A stretch of 64,000 bases of DNA from Pararhizobium sp. IMCC21322 (GTDB lineage: Bacteria; Pseudomonadota; Alphaproteobacteria; Rhizobiales; GCA-2746425), in assembly GCF_030758295.1 (NCBI RefSeq), contig NZ_CP132335.1, positions 1,650,412-1,714,411 of the forward strand, written 5' to 3'. The stretch's first letter is position 1; every line of letters starts with the position of its first letter. The notes under the pieces are model-generated. The model made no database searches and had not been told where the DNA came from. It worked only from the letters and a program-made list of their open reading frames with translations. Position numbers and translations under genes: made by a program. Of this stretch, positions 25,225 through 33,043 are shown in pieces.

Positions 25225-26439
25225 TCAGCTGGATGTATTCATGTCTGACTGTTTTTTCGAGAATTCATCCGCAATAATTTGCCCGATCTGCTGGCAGTCT
25301 TCCACGCTGAAGCTGAGCGGAATGCGCATATCCATGATCCGCTTCAACACCAGTATTGTCTGGTCAAGAGACTGGTTTTGGGCATAGCGCCAACTGTCAA
25401 ACCGGCTCGTGAAGCCAACAGGGTTGGCATCGCCAAACCATTTCAGTTCAACACCACGTTCAAGGCACGCAGCCAAAAATTGCCGACACGCATCGTCATC
25501 CCAATTCGGAACCAAAAACTGAAACGATGAGCCGACATAGAATTCCTGCTGCGGCCGAACCGGTATCGTCAATCCTGGAATGGTTTGCAGGGATTGTTCC
25601 ATGACTTGATAGCGATGGTTCCAACGTTCAATATTCTGGTCCAGCAGCTTAAGCTGAGGCCGCAGAATGGCAGCGCGCAGATTGTCCATGCGCGAGGAAC
25701 AGTTCGGCATATCCAGACGCGCCTCGGCATGGGCATCCATATCAGGTCGTGCGAGGTGTTTTTCATAGAGCATGTAAGACCCGGAAAGGATGGATGCCTT
25801 TGCCATCAGGTCAGGATCGTCTGATGTCAGCAATCCGCCTTCACCGCTATTGATGTGTTTGTAAGTCTGGGTGCTGAAGCAGGCGGCCAGGCCAAAATTT
25901 CCGCTCTTGGTGCCGTTCCATTTGGCACCCATTGTATGGGCGCAATCTTCAATCATCTGCGCCCCATGTTGTTCCAGCAGCGCGCAAAGCTTCTCCATGG
26001 GCGCAATATGCCCCCGCATATGCGACAGCATCAATGTCTTTGCGCCAGTGGAGGCAAGTTTGGCGGCCAGATCATCCAGATCAATCGTGAGGTTGTCATT
26101 GGCCTCGACAAAAACCGGCTCGGCACCCACCGCCGAAATGGCTCCGGGAACCGGCGCCAGCGTAAATGCATTGGTCAAAACCTGATCGCCGGCTTGAACA
26201 CCGGAAGCACGCAGCGCAATTTGCATGGCTGTGCCGCCAGATGCCGTCGCCAGGCAGAACTTGCTGCCCTGATAGGCTGCATATTCGCGTTCCCATTCGG
26301 CGGTTTCGCCAAATTCGCCAGGCAGCGTATTGTATCTGTGTAAGCGGCCGGATTGCAGAACTTTGACAGCCTCATCAATGGCATCTGCGGGAATTGGTTC
26401 CTGCTGTGTAAAAGGCTTGTTGAAAACGGCTTGTGGCAT
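25225..26439 (-). CDS. DegT/DnrJ/EryC1/StrS-family PLP aminotransferase
   Basis: This 404-residue protein belongs to the sugar aminotransferase family. The PLP-binding Lys lies in TQTYKHINSGEGG, the classic family motif, and HMRGHIAPME fits the region before the cofactor Asp (IEDCAHTMGA). Enzymes of this fold convert keto sugars to amino sugars, and some members are dehydratases or regulators. The gene follows a cupin gene by 46 bases on the same strand and is divergent from a GntR/TRAP locus. No nucleotide-sugar genes are nearby, so a catabolic or unusual substrate is possible. The family is certain; the reaction is not. Confidence 0.87.
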   Translation of the reverse strand: MPQAVFNKPFTQQEPIPADAIDEAVKVLQSGRLHRYNTLPGEFGETAEWEREYAAYQGSKFCLATASGGTAMQIALRASGVQAGDQVLTNAFTLAPVPGAISAVGAEPVFVEANDNLTIDLDDLAAKLASTGAKTLMLSHMRGHIAPMEKLCALLEQHGAQMIEDCAHTMGAKWNGTKSGNFGLAACFSTQTYKHINSGEGGLLTSDDPDLMAKASILSGSYMLYEKHLARPDMDAHAEARLDMPNCSSRMDNLRAAILRPQLKLLDQNIERWNHRYQVMEQSLQTIPGLTIPVRPQQEFYVGSSFQFLVPNWDDDACRQFLAACLERGVELKWFGDANPVGFTSRFDSWRYAQNQSLDQTILVLKRIMDMRIPLSFSVEDCQQIGQIIADEFSKKQSDMNTSS

Positions 26440-26485
26440 TGGAAGGCTCGCTTGCTGTCTGCGGTATCTGGGCAGGGCTGTGGCC

Positions 26486-26809
26486 CTACAGGAAATCGTC
26501 GCGGCGCGGGGTGAACGTATCGATCAACTCTCCAGCCTCCATACACTGGCACCCATGCACAGCATTGGCAGGGATAATCAGCGAATCGCCTTGGCTGAGC
26601 TCAAAGTCCTCTCCAGAAATATGGAACAGGAATTTGCCGGAGTTCACATAGGTGGATTGTATATGAGGATGTTTGTGCAGCGCGCCTTCAGCACTTTTTT
26701 CAAAGCAAAAGATGACAGTCATCATTTCCGGTGCATCTGAAAGAACCTGACGTGTCACACCCTTGTCAGGGCTGATAACCGGAAATTTGGTGCGTTTGGT
26801 TGGTTGCAT
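26486..26809 (-). CDS. Cupin-domain protein
   Basis: This 107-residue single-domain cupin shows the two conserved motifs: HKHPHIQSTYVNSGKF in motif 1, with His metal ligands, and a second strand pair PANAVHGCQCME in motif 2. Small cupins of this size are metal-binding isomerases, dioxygenases or sensors. It is the first gene of a two-gene unit with the DegT aminotransferase, and its promoter contains one arm of the 20-bp inverted operator. Confidence 0.85.
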   Translation of the reverse strand: MQPTKRTKFPVISPDKGVTRQVLSDAPEMMTVIFCFEKSAEGALHKHPHIQSTYVNSGKFLFHISGEDFELSQGDSLIIPANAVHGCQCMEAGELIDTFTPRRDDFL

Positions 26810-26890
26810 TATATTGGCCTCAAAATGTGGTGGGGCAGGATTAAGGAAATGATGTGGAGACGCGCTTGCCGCTTTACTGTCAGTTTAGAC

Positions 26891-26910
26891 CATAATTTAC
26901 CAATGTTAAA
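26891..26910 (-). promoter_or_regulatory. Left copy of a 20-bp inverted operator
   Basis: Read on the minus strand, this 20-base segment equals the one at 27034-27053 at 18 of 20 positions; the 11-base core is TTTAACATTGG. It lies about 80-100 bases before the cupin start. The pair is a natural candidate for the binding site of the GntR protein encoded next to it. Confidence 0.5.
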
Positions 26911-27033
26911 TCCGGTCCCCGGTGATCAGATCTGGGCAAACATTTCCATAGTCAGCTGATCCAAAGCTGGCCTGAAGCTGCTGTGGCAACGAGGCCTGAC
27001 GCGTAGGGCGAGCCGATGTGGTTGATCAAATAG

Positions 27034-27053
27034 TTTAACATTGGCCAATTATG
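27034..27053 (+). promoter_or_regulatory. Right copy of a 20-bp inverted operator
   Basis: This copy contains the core TTTAACATTGG followed by CCAATTATG; the middle TTGGCCAA is itself a palindrome. It lies 40-60 bases upstream of the gntR start. Together with the left copy, 123 bases away in opposite orientation, it could bind a dimer at each divergent promoter or form a loop. Confidence 0.5.
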
Positions 27054-27055
27054 TT

Positions 27056-27062
27056 CTAGTAT
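27056..27062. promoter_or_regulatory. CTAGTAT motif before gntR
   Basis: CTAGTAT sits 30 bases upstream of the gntR start and recurs inside the palindrome before the TRAP dctP gene (27889-27900). A shared motif at both promoters hints at common control. Seven bases alone are weak evidence. Confidence 0.3.
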
Positions 27063-27091
27063 GGTAGTCGAAGATACCTCAAGAGTGCGAC

Positions 27092-27823
27092 ATGAATAAT
27101 CCTGCCAATCCAACGACAACAAGATTTTCCGGAGCATCCGGCCTGCGCCAACGGTCCGAGCAGATTCGGCGCACCAATACGGATGACATTTTCGATAAGA
27201 TCTACGCCGACATCACGACCCTTCGCCTGAAGCCGGGCACAAAGGTGTCAGAGGTGGAAATTGCCCGTCAGTTTGATGTCTCGCGTCAGCCGGTTCGTGA
27301 AGCCTTCATTCGGTTGAGCAATATGGGGCTGTTACTGGTCCGACCTCAGCGGGCCACGATCGTCAAGAAAATTTCGTTGAAGGATATTGCCGATTCCCGC
27401 TTTGTCCGTAAGGCAATCGAAGTTGAAGTCGTGAGTGTTGCCAGCGGAAAGTTTGATAAATCCCACGAAGCAGCCTTTGATGAAAATCTGGCCTTGCAGA
27501 GTGAGGCGGTTGAAAACAACGATTTTCAGACCTTCAAGGAACTGGATTCTCAGTTTCATAAACTCCTGTGTCTGGTAGCCGACAGCGAGCTTGCCTATCA
27601 GACGATTTCGGAAAGCAAACTTCAGGTGGATCGCCTTTGCGCATTTGCCTTGTCGCGCCGTACCGAGTTCAATGATGTGTATCAGGATCATATCAAAATG
27701 TATGAATTTCTGAAGCAGGGTGATGCAGATGGACTTGTCGCTTTGATGCGCCTGCATCTGTCCCGGCTGGATTCAACAATTGCAGAAGCGACCGCTTCCA
27801 ACCACGACTTTTTCGTCGACTGA
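27092..27823 (+). CDS. GntR-family transcriptional regulator (FCD subfamily)
   Basis: This 243-residue protein has a winged helix (about residues 28-95) with the family sequence EIARQFDVSRQPVREAFIRL and an all-helical C-terminal FCD-type domain whose DSQFHKLLCL segment carries a likely metal-binding His. FCD regulators sense organic acids. It is followed by a complete TRAP system on the same strand and divergent from the cupin/aminotransferase pair, so it probably controls both. Its promoter carries the inverted operator pair described here. Confidence 0.9.
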   Translation: MNNPANPTTTRFSGASGLRQRSEQIRRTNTDDIFDKIYADITTLRLKPGTKVSEVEIARQFDVSRQPVREAFIRLSNMGLLLVRPQRATIVKKISLKDIADSRFVRKAIEVEVVSVASGKFDKSHEAAFDENLALQSEAVENNDFQTFKELDSQFHKLLCLVADSELAYQTISESKLQVDRLCAFALSRRTEFNDVYQDHIKMYEFLKQGDADGLVALMRLHLSRLDSTIAEATASNHDFFVD

Positions 27824-27888
27824 CGACGATGCCGGTGTAACGCGTCCTTATCTGAAAAGCGAAAATCCAGCTTGAAGCAAGAAACTGG

Positions 27889-27900
27889 TATACTAGTATA
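27889..27900. promoter_or_regulatory. 12-bp perfect palindrome upstream of dctP
   Basis: TATACTAGTATA is a perfect palindrome 100 bases upstream of the dctP start at 28000 and after the gntR gene. It is of the form bound by some GntR-family dimers and contains the CTAGTAT motif also seen before gntR. It is the best operator candidate for the TRAP operon. Confidence 0.5.
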
Positions 27901-27999
27901 ATTTCCTGTGATAGAGGTTGCAAAGGCAAGAGTGAGTTTCGTTCATTCCTGCTGTTCGAATTTGCCTGCTGACATAAATGATTGTTCTGGGAGGAACTC

Positions 28000-29004
28000 A
28001 TGAGTATTTCGTCGAAATTCAGAAGACTGGCGCTTTGCAGCGCTCTGGCTCTTACATTTGCCGCTGGTGCCATTGGTACGCCAACAGCCGATGCAAAAGA
28101 AATTCGTGGCTGGAACATCCATGTTGAGGATTATCCGGTATCCATTGCAATAGAATCGTTTCTGAAAGAAGTCGCAGAAAAGACCGAAGGCCGCATCAGT
28201 GGCAAGGTTTTCCACAATGGCGTGCTGGGTTCACAGCCAGACGCAATTGAGCAGGTCCGCCTTGGTGCTATTGATTTTGGTGAATTCAGCCTCGGGCCAA
28301 TGGGTCAGGTCATTCCTGAGACCAATGTTGTATCGCTGCCATTCATCTTCAAAAGCATTCCGCAAATGTATCGCCTGATGGATGGCGAAGCAGGCGCGAA
28401 AATCGCTGAAGGCATGGAGAAAAAAGGCCTGATCGCAGTTGGTTGGTATGACGCCGGAGCGCGTTCATTCTACACCTCCAAACGTGCCATCAATACGCCG
28501 GATGATGTAAAGGGCCTCAAGGTCCGCGTCATGAACAATGATCTGTTTGTTGGCATGATTGAATCCATGGGCGGCAATGCAACACCAATGGCATTTGGTG
28601 AAGTCTTCCAGTCTTTGAAGACAGGTGTTGTGGATGGAGCGGAAAACAATCCGCCATCCTATGAGTCTACCAACCACTTTGAAGTAGCCAAGTTCTATTC
28701 ACTGTCTGAGCATCTGATCATTCCAGAATGCCTGTGCATCAGCAAAAGAACCTGGGACACCTGGTCCGCTGAAGATCAGGAAATCGTTCGTGCTGCAGGC
28801 CACGCAAGTGCAGTACTGCAGCGTGAGTTGTGGCAGGCACGTGAAATGAAAAGTATGGAAAAAGTTGCAGCCGGTGGCTCAACGGTCAACAAAATCGACG
28901 ACAAGGCACCTTTCCAGGCTGCCATGACGCCAGTTTATGACAAATTCCTGGCTGCAAATCCTGACCTGACAGATCTGGTGAACTTGATCCGCAACGCGGA
29001 CTAA
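28000..29004 (+). CDS. dctP: TRAP transporter solute-binding protein (DctP)
   Basis: This 334-residue periplasmic protein has a signal peptide ending near residue 32 (PTADAKE). The ligand-binding Arg lies in LKVRVMNND and the second lobe in GEVFQSLKTGVVDGAENNP. I chose ATG 28000, which has GGGAGGAA six bases before it, over the in-frame TTG-type start further up. It begins the third TRAP operon and is likely controlled by the GntR protein. Two Cys (ECLCIS) are present in the mature part. Confidence 0.92.
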   Translation: MSISSKFRRLALCSALALTFAAGAIGTPTADAKEIRGWNIHVEDYPVSIAIESFLKEVAEKTEGRISGKVFHNGVLGSQPDAIEQVRLGAIDFGEFSLGPMGQVIPETNVVSLPFIFKSIPQMYRLMDGEAGAKIAEGMEKKGLIAVGWYDAGARSFYTSKRAINTPDDVKGLKVRVMNNDLFVGMIESMGGNATPMAFGEVFQSLKTGVVDGAENNPPSYESTNHFEVAKFYSLSEHLIIPECLCISKRTWDTWSAEDQEIVRAAGHASAVLQRELWQAREMKSMEKVAAGGSTVNKIDDKAPFQAAMTPVYDKFLAANPDLTDLVNLIRNAD

Positions 29005-29024
29005 GGGCACACTACCAAAACCAA

Positions 29025-29070
29025 CCCGCGCCTTCATGTCCGGCTTGGACAAAAGGCGCGGGCTTTTCTT
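29025..29070 (+). terminator. Hairpin with T-rich tail between dctP and dctQ
   Basis: CCCGCGCCTT (29025-29034) pairs with AAGGCGCGGG (29053-29062), a perfect 10-bp stem, with an inner TGTCC/GGACA stem in the loop and CTTTTCTT after it. It fits a partial rho-independent terminator that would keep dctP mRNA in excess over dctQM. Confidence 0.65.
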
Positions 29071-29090
29071 GGCAAAATGACAGGTGGCCC

Positions 29091-29624
29091 GTGCGCAGCA
29101 TAGCCGGTTTTCTCAAAATGATTGATGGCTTGCTTCCCCTGATCAGCAGGGTCTGCATCTTCATATGCAGCATCGCAATCGTCACATTGCTGGTGATTTT
29201 TGGCTGGCTGGTGTTCGGTCGCTATGTGCTGAATGTCACGCCGACCTGGGTTGAGCAATTGGCGCTTCTGCTGGTGGTTTACATCACGTTTCTTGGTGCC
29301 GCAGCTGGCGTCCACGAAGAGACTCATCTGGGCGTGAGCTTCATTCGGGAATCGTTTCCGGACTGGCTGAGGAAACCCTTGCGCATCGTCGCCGATCTGC
29401 TCCTGGCTTTCTTCGGCCTCATCATGTTGCTGGCCTGTATTGAACTTGTGCAATTCGGTTGGAGTACAAATCTGGCGATGCTGAATATTCCAGAAGGCAT
29501 TCGAACATTGCCGGCTGCAATTTGTGGTGGTCTCATTTTCATCTTTGCGTCAGCCCATGCCATGTCACGCACATATCGATATTATTTTGCCGATCCAACC
29601 ACGCTTGAACAGGTCGCTGACTGA
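29091..29624 (+). CDS. dctQ: TRAP transporter small permease (DctQ)
   Basis: This 177-residue four-helix protein has the DctQ landmark TPTWVEQLALLLVVYITFLGAAAGVHEETH. It starts with GTG, and AGGTGG lies just upstream. Its stop codon shares one base with the DctM start (TGATG), so the two permease subunits are coupled. Confidence 0.9.
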   Translation: MRSIAGFLKMIDGLLPLISRVCIFICSIAIVTLLVIFGWLVFGRYVLNVTPTWVEQLALLLVVYITFLGAAAGVHEETHLGVSFIRESFPDWLRKPLRIVADLLLAFFGLIMLLACIELVQFGWSTNLAMLNIPEGIRTLPAAICGGLIFIFASAHAMSRTYRYYFADPTTLEQVAD

Positions 29625-30907
29625 TGGGCCTTGCTATTCTTCTCGGCCTGTTTGCCGTTTGTGTCATTATTGGTGTTCCTGTTGCATTCGCAATGGGTGT
29701 CGCAGCTTTGGCAGCCTTCTTCTACGAGGGTTTTCCGCTGCTGATCCCGTTCCAGCGGATTGTCTCGGGCACGACAATATTCTCGCTTCTGGCCATTCCA
29801 TTTTTCATCTTTGCCGGTGAATTGATGCTCCATGGCGGTATCGCCAAGCGGCTCGTCCACTTTGCATCAGCTCTGGTTGGCCATGTGCGCGGCGGGCTGG
29901 CGTCGGTCAACATTTTTTCCAGCATGCTGTTTGGCGGCATCTCGGGCTCGGCTGTCGCCGACATTTCCGCGCTGGGCTCCCTTCTTATCCCGATCATGAA
30001 GGAAAAGGGATATGACGGTGACTATGCAGTCAACGTAACGGTGACGTCGTCCATTGCCGGTGTCGTCATTCCACCAAGCCACAACATGATTATTTTTGCT
30101 GTGGCCGCCGGTGGGGGAATTTCCATTTCGAAACTGTTTCTGGCAGGCGTAGTTCCCGGAATTTTGATGTGCGTTTGCCTTGCAATCGCTGCTTATGTCA
30201 TTGCAATCAAAAAGAATTACCCCTCCGAGCCATTTCCCGGATGGCGCACCGTTGCAATTACGGCCGCCTCGGCTCTTCCGGGTTTTGTAACCGCCGTCAT
30301 CATTGTAGGTGGCGTCTTGTCCGGCGTGTTTACGGTTACTGAATCAGGTGCATTCGGTGCAATCTATGCTTTGCTCCTGACCGCCTTTGTCTACCGTTCA
30401 TTGTCCTGGAAACAGTTCAAGACCGCCGTTACCACATCTGTGCGCACAACCTCCATGGTCATGATCCTGATCGCTTGCGCCGGTGCCTTTGGTTATTTGC
30501 TGGCGCTTTATGAAGTGCCCGGATTGTTGTCCCGCTTCCTGCTCTCGATCTCTGACAATCCATTGATCATTCTCCTGATGATCAACATCATGCTGCTTCT
30601 GTTGGGCATGATCATGGACATGGCGGCTCTTATCCTGATCTGCACACCCATTTTCATGCCCATTGCGACAAGTCTTGGCATGGACCCGGTGCAGTTTGGC
30701 ATCATGCTCATGATGAACCTTGGCCTTGGCCTTTGCACACCGCCCGTCGGTGCCTGTCTGTTTGTCGGCTGTGCTGTTGGCAAAGTGCCGATTGAAGACG
30801 CCTTGAAGACAATCTGGCCTTTCTATCTGGCAATTCTGGCCGCCTTGCTGCTGGTCACCTACGTTCCGGCCATCTCGCTGACTTTGCCTGCGTTAATGGG
30901 GAACTAG
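29624..30907 (+). CDS. dctM: TRAP transporter large permease (DctM)
   Basis: This 427-residue polytopic membrane protein is the transport subunit of the third TRAP system. DctM landmarks are visible: IPFFIFAGELMLHGG, FGGISGSAVADISA and VIPPSHNMIIFAV. It closes the operon, followed by a small hairpin. It pairs with the DctQ encoded just upstream. Confidence 0.93.
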   Translation: MGLAILLGLFAVCVIIGVPVAFAMGVAALAAFFYEGFPLLIPFQRIVSGTTIFSLLAIPFFIFAGELMLHGGIAKRLVHFASALVGHVRGGLASVNIFSSMLFGGISGSAVADISALGSLLIPIMKEKGYDGDYAVNVTVTSSIAGVVIPPSHNMIIFAVAAGGGISISKLFLAGVVPGILMCVCLAIAAYVIAIKKNYPSEPFPGWRTVAITAASALPGFVTAVIIVGGVLSGVFTVTESGAFGAIYALLLTAFVYRSLSWKQFKTAVTTSVRTTSMVMILIACAGAFGYLLALYEVPGLLSRFLLSISDNPLIILLMINIMLLLLGMIMDMAALILICTPIFMPIATSLGMDPVQFGIMLMMNLGLGLCTPPVGACLFVGCAVGKVPIEDALKTIWPFYLAILAALLLVTYVPAISLTLPALMGN

Positions 30908-30914
30908 GACAATT

Positions 30915-30932
30915 TGACGCCGCTTGGCGTCA
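30915..30932 (+). terminator. Hairpin after the third TRAP operon
   Basis: TGACGCC and GGCGTCA form a perfect 7-bp stem with loop GCTT, seven bases after the dctM stop. A short T-rich stretch follows. It is a reasonable terminator before the 205-base gap to tamA. Confidence 0.5.
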
Positions 30933-31111
30933 CATTTCGGTCTTATCCCCAACACATTCTAGGCCTAATTCAATTCGGCAGATTCAAGTTAAACGCATGT
31001 CGTGTATGGCCTTTCCTGATAACCACGCTATTGTAAAATCTGAAAAACCTGCAACCCTTCACTGAGGCGCATTGCGCGTGTCGGAAAACTGTTCGTATGG
31101 AGTCTTTTTGA

Positions 31112-33043
31112 ATGCGGCTGTCGCGGTTCCCAATCAGGTCTCTACCTGCTTTTGCGATAGCGCTGCTGGTTATGGTGCCGGCAGTGCCTGCGCCTGCTTA
31201 TGCGCTGGAATTGTTCGGCAAATGTTTGTTCGGTGCCTGCAAGAGCGATGGTTCAGCAGACAGCGATCTGATTGACCCGAAGGAATATGAAGCCGAGCTC
31301 ACCATCCTGCCTACGGAAGACAAAGACATTGCCAGCGCTGTTGAAGGCGCTTCCGAGCTGCTGCGCGGCAGTGGAACGCCCATCGGGGGCTCTGCAGGGC
31401 TGCTTGCCCGCGCCAAGGGTGATTATCGCCGCATTCAGGCCGCGCTTTATAATGAAGCGCATTATGGCGGTGGCATATCGATTAAGGTCAATGGCCGTGA
31501 GGCAGCTGACATTCCCGCCGGCACCCGGGTGCCGGATGTGTCGACCGTAGATGTTGTGGTGACACCCGGCAACAAATTCAGCTTTAAAGACAGCATTGTC
31601 ATGAACCCGGCACCGGCGCCGACCGACCGGAAAGATGTTGTTGATCTGCCCGCAGATCGCGGCTTTGCAGACGGAGAACCGGCGCGTGCAAAAGTGGTTC
31701 GCCTGGCGGGTGAGTTGTCGCGCGAAGCATGGCGGCAGCAGGGTTATCCAAAGGCGCGCGTTTCAAAACAAACGGTTACGGCCGTGCACCCGGAGGATTA
31801 TCTGCGCGTCTATCTATGGATGGCTGAAGGTCCTTATGCCGTCTATGGCGATGTCTCCGTTGAAGGCACCGAGCGCATGGACCCCGAGTTTGTGCGCTAT
31901 ATGGCAGGCCTTATCAAAGGCAAGGAATTCGATCCTGATGATCTGGAAAAGGCGCGCAAGCGTCTGGAGCGACTGGGCGTCTTTTCTCTGCAGAGAATTG
32001 AAGAAGCGCCAGAAGTTCTGTCAGATGGCAGCCTTCCGATCACCATCAGAACCAGCGAAAAGAAGACACGCCGCATTGGTATTGGCGCAACCCTGTCCAC
32101 CATCGACGGGGCAGGCGTGCAAGCCTATTGGCTGCATCGCAATTTATTCGGAAAGGCTGAACGCTTGCGGATTGACGCGCAAATTGCCGGCTTCGGCAAT
32201 ACGGTCAATTACGACGAAATCGATTACCTTCTTGGGGCCCAGTTCACCAAACCCGGTGTCTTCAATCCGGATACGGATCTGAAACTTGGTCTGACTGCCA
32301 AGCGGGAAGTCAACGACACCTATACCGAGACATCTGTCTCCGGCGAGGCCACGCTGACACATTACTATTCCGATGAACTTACGTTTACCGGCGGATTATT
32401 TGCTGAATTTGGCGAGTATACGGACACGTTCGGAACGCGCCAACTGTTTACGACGGGCATTCTCGCAGAAGCCACTTTTGACAATCGCGACAACAAGCTG
32501 GAGCCAACCAACGGGTTCTATGCGGACCTGAAGGCCCGACCCTTTTACGAATGGGAATTTGAAAGCGCTGGCCTGCATCTGGAATTGGAAGGCCGCACCT
32601 ATCTGGCGCTTGGCAGCAAGAAAACGGTTCTGGCCGGACGCGTCAAACTGGGCTCTTTAGCTGGCATTGCCGTGACCGAAGCTCCGCCCGATCTGCTGTT
32701 CTTCACCGGCGGTGGCGGTTCGGTGCGTGGTTATGGCTACAAGAATATCGGCGTGAACGAGCCGGACGGCTCGATCTCCGGTGGTCGCTCACTGCTTGAG
32801 GGCTCTCTTGAACTGCGCCAGCGTATCACCGAAAGCTTTGGAGCGGTTGCCTTTGTCGATGTCGGCACGGTCGGCGCGGAAAGCACGATAGATTTTTCAG
32901 AAGACATCAAAGTCGGCGTGGGCGCAGGGATACGCTATTACACCGGCCTTGGTGCTATCCGGCTGGATGTGGCGGTGCCGCTCGATCCGGATAAGGACGA
33001 CCCGGACTTTGGTATTTATGTCGGCATTGGACAGGCGTTTTGA
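31112..33043 (+). CDS. tamA: Omp85-family outer-membrane protein TamA
   Basis: This 643-residue protein has a signal peptide (to about residue 32, APAYALE), three N-terminal POTRA-like segments and a C-terminal beta-barrel (from about residue 315). Barrel marks include the lid motif GGGGSVRGYGYK and a C-terminal Phe as required by the BAM machine. The start has GGAG upstream. It is directly followed by tamB with a 4-base overlap, and the pair forms the translocation and assembly module, which links the inner and outer membranes. The family and partner are firm. Confidence 0.92.
   Translation: MRLSRFPIRSLPAFAIALLVMVPAVPAPAYALELFGKCLFGACKSDGSADSDLIDPKEYEAELTILPTEDKDIASAVEGASELLRGSGTPIGGSAGLLARAKGDYRRIQAALYNEAHYGGGISIKVNGREAADIPAGTRVPDVSTVDVVVTPGNKFSFKDSIVMNPAPAPTDRKDVVDLPADRGFADGEPARAKVVRLAGELSREAWRQQGYPKARVSKQTVTAVHPEDYLRVYLWMAEGPYAVYGDVSVEGTERMDPEFVRYMAGLIKGKEFDPDDLEKARKRLERLGVFSLQRIEEAPEVLSDGSLPITIRTSEKKTRRIGIGATLSTIDGAGVQAYWLHRNLFGKAERLRIDAQIAGFGNTVNYDEIDYLLGAQFTKPGVFNPDTDLKLGLTAKREVNDTYTETSVSGEATLTHYYSDELTFTGGLFAEFGEYTDTFGTRQLFTTGILAEATFDNRDNKLEPTNGFYADLKARPFYEWEFESAGLHLELEGRTYLALGSKKTVLAGRVKLGSLAGIAVTEAPPDLLFFTGGGGSVRGYGYKNIGVNEPDGSISGGRSLLEGSLELRQRITESFGAVAFVDVGTVGAESTIDFSEDIKVGVGAGIRYYTGLGAIRLDVAVPLDPDKDDPDFGIYVGIGQAF

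Larger units (their letters stand above)
26810..27091. other. Divergent promoter region between cupin and gntR genes
   Basis: This 282-base gap carries promoters for two divergent transcripts and two near-identical inverted 20-base sequences, annotated separately. I see no RNA gene or further reading frame. Confidence 0.6.
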
